A stretch of 64,000 nt of DNA from Poronia punctata (taxonomy: Eukaryota; Ascomycota; Sordariomycetes; Xylariales; Xylariaceae). Below are positions 1 to 10,831 of the stretch, one piece after another. Under the pieces are notes generated by a model that worked only from the letters and a program-made list of their open reading frames with translations, was not told where the DNA came from and did not search any database. How positions within the stretch are numbered: the first letter of the stretch is position 1; each line of letters starts with the position of its first letter. Where the stretch lies: assembly GCA_022579005.1 (NCBI GenBank), contig MU401476.1, forward strand, positions 1 through 64,000. Direction: 5' to 3'. Both the position numbers and the translations under genes were made by a program.

Positions 1-1620
1 TATTAATTAAAAAATATATTTTAAATTTATTTTAAATTATAATAATATTTATAATATTTATTTTAATTTTTAAAAAATAAGTTTTTAAATAAAATCTTTG
101 CATATATTATAAACTAAAGTAAACTTACTATAAAAGTTTAAAACCTTTATTAACTTTAGTTTAACTATGTACTAATAAAACCATGCTTTATTAACTTATA
201 TTAACTATTATTAACAAGATACAAGAAATATTAACTATAACTAGCTTAAATTAATTTAAAAACGTATAAAATTAATACAATATAACTAAACTTTACTATA
301 TATAACCTAAGTTAACTTTAAACTACTTAAAATTAACATAACCTAACTATAATTTGCTTTAATTTTCTTTAATTTACTTTGTACCCTTTTTAGTTTTTAT
401 AAGCATGCTTATAAAAAGTTATAACAATATTACATTATATAATTTTAAAGTTAATTATATATTAAAAACGTTTTAATATAATAATTAAAGTGTTATATAA
501 CAACTTAATAGTTAGCTCTAGCTAAGTATTAGCCTTATTTTCTTTTATTTTATTTATATATATTAGTAAGTATAAGTATATAGTTAATATAATTACTTAC
601 TACTTTATATAAACTTAATACCTTTATTATTTTTATAAAACTTGCATTTAGCAGCTAAAAATAAGTACTAGCAGCAAGCGCAAGCTTTATAAAAAACGTT
701 TTTATTAAATATAACGCAGTTTTTAAATAAATTACTACTTTTTAAGTTTTTGCAAGCTTAATAATTTTTAACGTTAACTATATTAAGCATAATATAAGCT
801 GCAATAGCTAAGATATACTATAAGCATGTTGTTTTAAATTTTATAGCAACTTAATTACTACTTTTGCAAATTAGGCAAAAAATAAGCAACTAAGCAATAA
901 CCTATACAAGTTAGTTTTAAGTTAATTTAAAATTATACAATATTATATATACTAAAAATAATTTAATATACTTTTATATATTATTATTTAAGCATTTGCA
1001 AATAATATTAAAGTTTTTACAAGTTTATTTAATATTAGCATGCTTTTTATCTTTTTCTTTTAACTTATTTATAATATTGCTTACTTAAAACTAATAAGCA
1101 ATATTATAAACTTTATTTACATTTTTATACTTCTTAGTTTAATTAATAAAAAACTGCTTATAAAAAGTTAATACAAAGCTATATAAGGTTAATTATACTT
1201 ATATAACCTTGTCCTAGCTTGCATTGCTTATTATTTTATTATTTTTAGTTCTAAAACCCTCAGCGCTACTTATACTAACACGTACTTAAGTACGTAGCAT
1301 GTTACTAAGGGCGCGCAAGGTTTTACAAGGTTGCATAAGGTTGCACAAGGTTACACTAGCTTAATAACGTTTTTAATAAGTTTGTACACTTTTATATAGT
1401 AGCATTTTTTTTTACTTACTAAAAAAAAATAATATAAGGTTAAAAAATTAAATAAATATATTTAAAACAAAAAGCTAACTATATAGAAAATTTCCAAACC
1501 TACCTTATAGCCTAGGTACTGTTTTAGTTAGTACTAGTACCGTTAATTAAAAATGTATTCCTTTTAACTTAGTAGGTGCATAATTAAAAATTTTAAATTT
1601 ACCTAGGTGTCAATTAGGAT
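1..1620. repeat. AT-saturated block, probably RIP-decayed repeat
   Basis: Almost every base is A or T, with TpA steps dominating and no open frame of useful length on either strand. The block ends sharply near 1620, where base composition returns to ordinary levels. This is the pattern left by repeat-induced point mutation (C to T at CpA) on transposon copies in Pezizomycotina. A short less-decayed patch at about 1250-1370 contains a run of AAGGTT-type units. No element family can be named from what remains. The block may continue to the left of the window. Confidence 0.75.
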
Positions 1621-4600
1621 AAACAAACAGTGACCCCTCTCGTCCGCCGTACTTGGCAGTATCCTATCTATGTCTGTACGAGTAAACACGGGAGAGATTC
1701 TGCAGGATGCGGTTCCTGTAAACAACGCTATGTTGGGACATGTGTACATACCAGGATATATTTACATCATTTGCACACAAGACTAATAAACTCTATCTTT
1801 CCCTCTTGTAAGCCTATCTACTCGTACACATAGGTCTGTAGACTTGTGCAGATTGTAACTTTTGTCCAACTTCTCCTTTTCGCAGTGATAACATCAAAAT
1901 ATCCACCCCGTAATATCTTGATAATTACACAAGCTTCAAGCAGCCTGTTATGTTTGCCTTGGCTTAACTACCTACCACAAGTAGGTAAAAGCAAGCGTTA
2001 CTACAGGTATGTACGTACATACTACCTAACCTAACGCGTCGTACAAGTATGTTCAGGATACTATAGAATTGGGAACAATCCCGTTTGGTCAATGCCAACG
2101 CATGCAAGTGTTGACTCTGCCAATGCGATATCTTCAAAGTGCGTGAGATCCGCACAATTGCAAGTACCGCGTATCCGCGACATGCGGTGCTAGCGAATCA
2201 TGGGTAGGCGGGCTGGCAGGGTGACAGACTGATGGACTGACATGCAACGCTTTTTCTCCTTGGCCTTGTCCAAGTGTGTACTCGTAGGTATTCCCGCGGT
2301 CAAAAGTAAGATAGAATGCCTAACACGTACTACACACGAACAGAAGAAAAGTACAGAGCCAATGATGTTTTGGTTTTGTTTTGCATTCTACCATACTCTT
2401 CTACCACTAATATCAGCCGATGCGAATTGCCCATAACGGTCTCATCTGACATTTGCTTGCAATCCTGTTTACCTTTTTTTTAGAAGCTGTCTTGATCCAT
2501 TCCGTGTCCTTGGAAGATATAAGTGGTTGATACATGCGCAATAGACAACCTATGATCTCAACGCGATAATCTGCCCTTGCCCAAGCTCCAATGACCACCA
2601 CACCGAGGGACCTGAATATCATTGAATAATGGCTACCCCTCGCGAGTACTCGTAGGTACGAGTAGGTATGCCAATGGAGTGTTGACTTTCCCAACCCCTC
2701 TCAATTGTGACAAGCCAATAACAAGACAACGAAAATTGAAAAGGGCGCAGAAAGGGGTTTACTTAAAGATGCTGGGAAAGAGGGGCCGTCCGTGGGCATG
2801 CCATTTTTAATTGGCCTAATATGGGATTAGGTCAAACCAAACTTTTCCTAAAAGCAATCCTTGAAAATCCGGAGTAGAAACAAGGCAGGAACTCCCCAGT
2901 CAAACCATCCGAACCGGATTAGCCTTTCCTGAAGCGCAGGTGATGAGACCGCTGTTTGGTCAAAGTCGGTGCGCATGAGTACATCAATATGTGGGATGAG
3001 AGGCGTTATCGGGAACGCCTTCCCATCACAGGAAACGCTTTTGACCGCCAATGGTGACGTGGTGAAGCATTAGTCTTGATGCTGGGGTATATATTACAGA
3101 TGCCTTATGGCCATTGGGCACACACTCCGATGTTACTGTACCGTACGAAAGAGGTTAACTAGGATAATGTCTCTTCCAAATATGGTTAAAGCCTTAAAAC
3201 AGCCTCTAGGGATAGGCGGGTGTACCTGGAGCCCCTGGCCAGAACTGGACCTTGCAGAATAAGACTCACCACCTGCGCTGGGCGGACATCTTCAAGTTTG
3301 CCACTTTGCCAGCAGGGACCTCAAGCCTGCAATTTATCACATGGCAGCTTCCCCAGTCGACCGTTTGAAAGCCCTATGCGCAACTCTGGTGACCCGCGTC
3401 CAAATAAATGGGTTTTTCTCACCACCGGATAAATGTTTGACTCCGTGCCGTATTTACTAGGGCTAATGTACCACTTCCAGAGAGTGTCAATGAACAATCC
3501 AAAGCAATGCAAACGGCAAAGTATCTAATCTACATACGAGTCTGGGTGAGTGTAACGTAAGCGAGTCTACTTGGTAGGTGCTTCTATTTGTGTTCAGATC
3601 TCGCCTGGATTAGACAAACGTAGAGGAATGCAAACATTGCCATGAGCAGGCCTGGTTAGAGCCTGGCTGAAGCAGGAGTAGATATACGTACTACGGTAGG
3701 TACTTTGCAATTAAACCCTCTCGTCAGTATTACGTACTCCAAGTTGATTAAGCTTCGCAACGCCAGACGAGTCGCTCGCTTCCAAGCTATCACACCTCTG
3801 TCCGAGGCACAGCCGCGCGGCAGCTTCGTGTTCTCTTCGTACCACTATGCAATATGTCTTACCAAACTCCGCGGCCTATTTTCTCAGGGCGGCGGACGGG
3901 GCTGCCCGAGTAGGTAAATAGTTTAAACCGGGTCAAAGCAAGGAACAACCCTCCAGATAAAGAGGCAAGTCCCGCAAACTTTGCAAGGGACGCGGGCGAG
4001 TCTATGCCGACGTGCGTGTCATGAACAAGGAAGATACCAACGCTCTATATACATGCAACTTGTTGGCAATACCGATCAGGTCGTTTGTATCATCAACACC
4101 ATTACAATCTTCAAATTCTCTACCAAGTCCACCACGTGTATTCGCCAAGTTGCTCGGGTTTCTAAGGTAGATGGTCAAGCCTGGCAAGCCACTGTCAAAA
4201 ACACTTGTCAATTTGTTTTTCATCGCTAGCCTTGGTATCTCGTGGACACTGAAGGAGAGCATGTACGTAGTTCCATCCACGTGAAGTAGGTATATGCCTG
4301 AAACCAGCGCTTTGATGATATGTGGCAACTTTGAACTACAACCAAAGTAGACTCCTATGTCTCTTTCAGTAAACTCAATCTTGTTATCACCTTGTCTAAG
4401 GCCAATGTTACGCCGCTATTAATATCATTACAATTGCTATCAAGTACAACCCAGATTTTCGACAGCAAGATAGTCAAAAGGTGCTTAGTTGCTGTACAGT
4501 TCTATGTCCAGGGCGTGGGGGAGGAGTCAACCTGGATAATCAGAAGTGACAGGAAATCATAAACGACTCGAATAACCATAAACTGAGAACAGACATGCGC

Positions 4601-5806
4601 CAATCCCTCATATCCCATGAGTAGAAGCTGTCCTGTTAAAGACACAACGCATGTGATGCGTTTGGGTTGTGTATCTTCTGTTTGCTAACGAGCGCAATCC
4701 CTAGTTCTAGAGTATCAGATGAAACCAAACATTTGTTCATTCACCTTGTAGGGAATATCTAGATGTACCTACGTAAGCACCTATCTTCATGTCACTTATC
4801 TGCTGTAGTCTAAGGAAAGGGGACGATGGCAAGTACATGTAGCCAACTGCTGACGATGGTAGATAACCTAAGGTAGCCCGGCCGGCTCTGTCACTCGAAT
4901 TCCCACGTTAGGCTCCTACCTTATATAGTCGGATAGGGACGCTGCTTCTATTACAGATATTCAGGTTATGTCTCTATATAAACAGAAACACCCTAGGCTA
5001 GGTAGGCACGTCCCATGTTCCCCTCCACGGCAAGTGTCTCGTAGGGAAGTACCTACATTACTTATAGCACACGTTTGGTTCTCGTAGCCAAATAAGTTAT
5101 TTACCATGAGTGGGTAGGCGAAGTAGGCAATCAAACAACCATCGTACTTTCCTGTACATAATGTATGTATGTATCTACTTAATCTACGTACCTCTGTAAC
5201 GGATAAGATGAAGAGACCCGTATCTCTTGTGCTATATCCAAGGTGAGCAACTTGTAAATTTATCACCTACTACAAGCAAACGCCTGCCTTTGCACCATCA
5301 CCCAACAATATCTAATTTTACATGCCCTGCGGCATATCCAAGATATTATCTGCAGTCCATTCTACCGCGCCAGGCTCCATCGTCAGACTGATGTTAGGTA
5401 GGCTTGGGCATATCTAGCAATTTCTATTACGAAAAAAAGGACACCGAGATCCTTGGCCTAGCCTCTGGGTACTTCGTACCCTACTGTTCGGCCTCCCCTT
5501 GAAAGAAGCAGACCGACGAGCTACCTTTTGTTCTCCTCCAAGTGCGGTAAGTTATTTCTAACTGCGTGCGGGCGTAGTTACCATCTCCATTGAAATTGGC
5601 CCATTTGGCTTGAAGAGCAGAGTTGCCACGGGGCTCTACTGGGTTCATAACCTTCCACCCGTAAATACATATTCTTCTATAGTGCCGAGTCTGGTAAAGC
5701 AGCCATTCTCGTCTTGTTCTGGCCGTGGCATCGTCCAACTGATATCAGTTCTAGATCATCTACTGCCGGTAAGGTCATTGTGCCCTTCGTAAGCCGACTT
5801 TACATC
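1621..5806. other. gene-poor intergenic stretch
   Basis: About 4.2 kb of ordinary composition between the AT-rich block and the Stc1-domain gene. Open frames are all short (largest about 108 codons at 4002-4328, minus strand, without an ATG at its start), and none resembles a known family. Scattered TAGGTA/TACCTA and ACTCGTA words are common here, as in the other intergenic parts of the window. The last few hundred bases should hold the promoter of the gene beginning at 5807. Confidence 0.5.
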
Positions 5807-7311
5807 ATGGCACCCCAGCCGAACAAGAATGGAGGCTTCCCAGCCACGTAAGTATAACCCCCAGGTGCCAACTAAACCCTTTCTAATTCTTTGTCCAGTT
5901 TCAAATGCAGCTTGTGCGGCATGAACAAGGCGTCTTCCCAATTTTCCAAAAGCCAGCTCCAGAAGTGGACCAATAAGAAGAAAAACGATCGCTACAATGC
6001 ATTGAGTCCCGAGACTATTGGTTTAACTTGCCTAGCCCACGTGGAAGGTGGTCTGCCCGAGGAACGACGACGACGATGCCGTGGCCCATGCGATAGCATG
6101 AAGCTGTTTTCCCACTTCAGCAAGAACCAGCGAAATGACCCAGACGGCGTAAGGAACTATTTTAACTTCTTTACTCTCCTTGGCTTGCACTGGAGCTAAT
6201 CGTTTAATGGTACAGTGGTGCCAGACTTGTACTACTTGGAGACTAGAGTTCGATGGCACTACCATTCCCACCGTAGCCCCAAACAATCCAGTCACGGCGA
6301 ACGAAATCGACAACATTGGCGACAATGAGGATTCTAAGACTATTGTTGGTCCGGCACCGGTCCCCGAGAACAACGGTGGCCACATCGGAGCGACAGCTAA
6401 CGACGGACCCTACACTGGTAACCCCTACGACGAGGATGGTCGCCCTATCGAGATTGATAGAGATGATGAGATTAGTCTAGTCACACAAGCTGTGAATCGT
6501 CTTGGACTCCTTCACCATGATGGCAGGAACGAAGTGAGCACTTCACACAGATTTATTATCTTATACACTAACACTCTACAGGTTGCCACTGCACGTGCCG
6601 CCTCGACCGTCGGCAGTGTATACTTCCCCCGGCAGCCGCAGGTGTACGGTGACAACGTTGGTGACTCTGACTCCGACTCCGATTCTGATTCAGACTCGGA
6701 CTCTGATTCGGACTCTGGACCCCCAACCGTACTCACCGGACAGCACGGCCTTGTACAGAGTGCCCGATCAGTTGTAGGCGGTTACGAGGCTTCCACGACA
6801 TATAATGCCAGAGGAAGTGTCTCTTACACTCAAGGTTCCTTCGTTCGCAGTGCGGCTATTTCCGCGACTCCCTCCGTGGCCCCATCCGTGGCCCCATCCG
6901 TAACGTCAACATTCGATGACTATGCCCACTCCAACCGCTTGGTATCTGCTTATGACCTGGATCGACCAGGTCAGGTCGGGCCATATTCTAGCGCCAGAGG
7001 ATCAACAGTTGGATCTCGCAGAGCTCTAGAGAGTTATGGAGGAGCCGCCAATGCTAGGGCTCAAGAACTAGCTGCCCGGGCGCCCAAGGCACAACCGATT
7101 AGAAAACAGAGCGAACTCAATAGCAGCGTAAAGAAGAACGGGTGGTTCAAGGGCGTAAGTATCTAAGTTCTATTTACATTCTGTTGCAGGCTGTCTAATA
7201 CTGTAACAGGATAACCGGAAAATCTTTGACGGGAAGAAAAAGGCATTCGCGGCCAAAGTGGAAGATAGAACCGAGGTGGCGCACGACTCTGAAAGCGACG
7301 ATGATATGTGA
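5807..7311 (+). CDS. Stc1-domain zinc-finger protein
   Basis: Five exons: 5807-5847, 5899-6148, 6216-6533, 6582-7154, 7210-7311, giving about 427 residues; all junctions keep phase. Residues about 15-110 form a Stc1-type domain: paired zinc ligands C17/C20, C58/H61, C74/C78 and C99/C102, with the family's FSKSQLQKW and LFSHFSKNQ segments and a closing WCQTC motif. In fission yeast Stc1 links the Argonaute complex to the Clr4 (H3K9) methyltransferase complex; the role in filamentous fungi is not settled, so a heterochromatin function is an inference from the domain. The rest is low-complexity: a Ser-Asp run encoded at about 6661-6717, a triple APSV repeat, and a basic-then-acidic tail. The third intron (48 bases) is a multiple of three, so it could be retained without breaking the frame. 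The start is the only ATG upstream of the first zinc ligand that splices in phase. Confidence 0.88.
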
Positions 7312-8478
7312 AACGACACTCGTCAACTGCGTACAGTCTCGCAATGACGAAAAGACGGACCTTGAAAACCATTCTAGCATGTAGTTCCGGTTGGAACTAT
7401 GCGACGCACTTATCGTCGATTCGACACCACCTTACCTGAAAGGTGCAGTCAGCCGGCCATGATTCGCGTTTCCTGAATGCTCACATGCTTGCGAGGAAAT
7501 AATCGTTGCTCTTCATAGTACCGTTCTATGACGCAAATTGCCCTACTTCCCTCATTTTCCTTGCATTTTTCTCCCGTTGCCTTTTATTTCTTCTTATATT
7601 GTAGCTCAATGATGTCGTTTCGGGGCGGCGCCTCATATAGGTATGAGGTATGAGTTATACGTCACTCCATATGTACGGGGCCATTGCCACCGATCCCGGA
7701 GCTATGGGCTGCTCTAGGCAGCCATGTTATTGTCAGTGCTGATTTCCGTCACTCGCCGCCGTTAGACAGACACAAGGCATTAGGTAGGTAGGTAGTACAA
7801 TGAATTTCTCGCGAACCGATGGGTAATGACATTCCGAATAACGAATGTGTACTTTGGATCTTGAGAATCTTGACGCCTGCGGCCGATCTCAATCTTAAGT
7901 TGGTTGGGTATCCTATTTGGAATAGAGATGGTGGACTCTTGCTCGGAAGGAAAAGTCTGGCAGTTAGCAGACAGTCACTTGTCCTCGGTGTTGGGCCTTC
8001 GGTCAGAATTAGATAACAGTTCACAGTCAGGCCTTCAGGCCACCAAAGGGTGACGAAGGCAGATGCAGCCCTTCCCGACAGTGTAGCACTTGCACACATC
8101 TAGCCCTCCCGCCTGAACCGGCACTGGAAGACAAAACCGGGACCCATCTCTGCAACGCGGGTGCTTACAGGCAACTACCACCAGTGGACTAGCCGAGGCG
8201 GCTCGGTGGGGATAGAGATGATGTCGTTTATTGCGCTATTCGCCCGGCCTATGTCACGACGGTTGCCTTTGTGCTAACTTGAGCCAATATGTTACCTGAG
8301 GAACCTGAGGAACCTGAGGAACCTGATGACGCTGTTTGGGCATTCATCTGTCGCCTTGTTGCTGCCCAGGCCGGCCGAGGCTTGCAAAGCGCCACGGTCC
8401 TCCAAAGTATGAAAGGGTACTTCTTCCTTACCCCCTGGCTAGGATGGATTCGATTTTCTGAGTCCCTCCAAGGCAGAA
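7312..8478. other. intergenic, with upstream ORF and 9-base repeat
   Basis: Between two plus-strand genes. Nothing coding is supported except a 73-codon ORF at 8289-8510 that starts with ATG and overlaps the first codons of the DUF7514 gene in another frame. Its first codons are a 9-base tandem repeat (GAACCTGAG, about 8294-8326) giving a short Glu-Glu-Pro run. It may be an upstream ORF in the leader of the next gene. A short TAGG repeat lies near 7783. Confidence 0.45.
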
Positions 8479-10573
8479 ATGACCGAAAGCATACATCAGG
8501 AGAATTCTAAGCCTGCGTTGAAAGCGTTACTCTCCGGCTCTCGAGACACTGATCCCAATCCAGAGCACCAGCCTACTCTTCACAACGCCAGGAGGCAAGG
8601 GAGTTCTCTGCAAAGCGCCCAAAAAGCGTCTCCAGCAGTTGACTCGAGAATCTCCGTGCCGCAACTTGAACCACAGATGCCCACGAACACTGAGATCAGA
8701 AAGATGGTCAGGCAAGAGTACAGACGCTCCAACACTGACACGGTGGCCATGGCAGCTAAGAGAAGAGAGGAACGCGATCGTGATCTGCAGCAGCCGAGGA
8801 GTGATGATGAAAAGGCAACTTGGAAGAATGCTACTATTGACAGTGAGAGTTATGAAGGAAGATTGAAGGATGCTGCCACAGCGAAAGACGGAAGTGACGA
8901 CTCGAATTCACCGACATCAGGCCGTCCTTCGAGGGCTTCGACCATGTATACTCCGGCTTCCTCCGAGGGGCTTATATCCCCTTCGCTTTTGCTGTCTACG
9001 TGGCTCGGCGCAGGAGATAACAACAAGCCGACTTTGAGGAACCCGGTTTCCCGACCGGCGGGCGCGTTGCCGCGGACGCAAGTCCCTAGAAATATATATC
9101 GTCACGTGCCCGTCGCGGGAGGAGAAGCTGTATTTGGATGGGGCGAGTTGTTTTGCGATAAAGGATTCGCTACAACAAGGTGTGCTGAGGTTTTCAGGGG
9201 ACTGGCTAAGTGTTTGGTAAGTCATCGTTTCATCCTTTATTATTTCCCATACGTGGTTGTCTCTTCAGTCACTACGTTATTTTTGATGCGGGGTTTCTAA
9301 TTTTGTGTAATATCAATAGGCTGAACAATTCAAACCTAGAACCGGGTCTGTCATTACCCCTGAGAAGCTGGGCATCCTCTATTCACGGTTTAGGTTGGAC
9401 CGGGAAGAGTATCAATTTGGAAGTAGGTTTTCCGTCATTTCTCTTTTATTACCTGAAAGGTACGACTTTACGAGACACTTTCAAGGTTGCTTATTATATA
9501 TCTTTGACACAGATATCTTCTACATCCTTCCCCGCCGTGGGCAAAACAATACCAGTTCGGAAGCCAAAAAGGATCACTTGGCACCATATTATAAAGCTAT
9601 AGGCTATTTCTTCTCTGATCTTGAATGCGAATACTACCTCATACCCGAGCCCGTAAGCGGGACGTCCGTCGCCCTTTCACTGCAACCAAGCCGTCCCGGC
9701 GTACCATGCGTACCAGCCCTGACACCCTATGGCTTCGCTCGCTTCTACACTATATGTGTCCTAGCAAATCCAGAAGAAGAAGCGCAGCGGATGCATATGA
9801 TGGCAAGGTCCCTGCCCCCTTTTACAAACAAGAACAATCTCCCAACCCGGTTTCCACGGAACTTGTTCCCCGCGCGACCGGATACGAATTCGCGGAAGTT
9901 ACTGACTTCGGCTGTGGAAGACTTGCTTTACGATCTTGATCCGCTTTTGCGCATGTCTTCCGATAGTTTCTCTCTTTCTCCTGGCCTCCGTTGTCCTCCG
10001 GCTGTGCAATCATATCAGCTGGCAGACTACGCTTCTTCATCTGTCTATTCCGATTCTTCCTCAAAGGGACAGGAGCAGGAACAGGAACAGGAACAGGGGC
10101 GATGGACCCCTGATCGGCAAGAAAGCAACGTCGGACTCGGGATCAGCGGTATGGCGACGTCGCCAGGAAAAGAAGATGGAAAAGTAACAAGAAAAATGCG
10201 TGACGCGCACGGACATATATCACAGATGAAGGACCGCGCGCCTAGACCGTACGGCCCTACACGTCTTAATACTGATAATGGTGGGGTCAGCACGGTTAAT
10301 ACCAAACTTGGTGATATTGCAGCTTGGATGGAAAAGGATAGGGCACATGCGCGCGAGAGAGACATGATCAGGGAGAGGGAGAGGGATAGACGACCGGCCC
10401 TTCATCCCCGACGTTGGACTGATAGAACACCGAGTAGTCGTGCTGGGGAGGATCGTAGACCGACTTGGTCTGAGGTTATTATGGAACAACAACAGCAGCA
10501 GAAACAGAAGCTGGAGGAGGAGAAAAATAACAAGTATAGGGATACTGGTAGGAGGGGCTCTCGTCCGGGTTGA
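8479..10573 (+). CDS. DUF7514 domain protein
   Basis: Three exons: 8479-9216, 9320-9422 and 9513-10573, about 633 residues, phases consistent. The second intron is 90 bases and contains no stop in frame, so an unspliced reading adds 30 residues; splicing is preferred because it joins YQFG directly to NIFYIL. The region at about residues 214-380 has the features of DUF7514: a FGWGELF opening, a VITPEKL segment, a YKAIGYFF segment and a VPALTPYGFARFYT block followed by an acidic NPEEEAQR helix. The N-terminal 210 residues are hydrophilic and Ser/Pro/Arg-rich, and the C-terminal quarter is charged, with Glu-Gln, Arg-Glu and poly-Gln runs. Function is unknown for the family; members are common in filamentous ascomycetes and usually flanked by disordered regions. 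Start chosen at the first ATG of the open frame. Confidence 0.85.
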
Positions 10574-10831
10574 TAAGGCAACTTTTAACCTTAGGTACCT
10601 ATTGGGACAAATTGTTACATGATAAGAGGGTTTTTATTATCATTCGTGTTTTCTATCTACTAGGTAGCGTGCGGAGAGGTTTGAATGCGTATCAAAACGA
10701 GGGGCTGAATAACTATTTCATAGTAAAAAAAAAAAAAGCAACTTAAATCCTCTCTTCTCACCATCCATTCTTTCCTTACACAATAACAGTTGCTTCACCA
10801 CGTTTTAAACAAAAACAAAAAGAAAGTGAAA

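Noticed and set aside
4002..4328. 108-codon minus-strand ORF
   Set aside because: It begins with TTG, not ATG, has no detectable domain and no exon partners.
6512..6736. Antisense ORF with a Ser-Glu repeat
   Set aside because: It is the reverse strand of the Ser-Asp run in the Stc1-domain gene.
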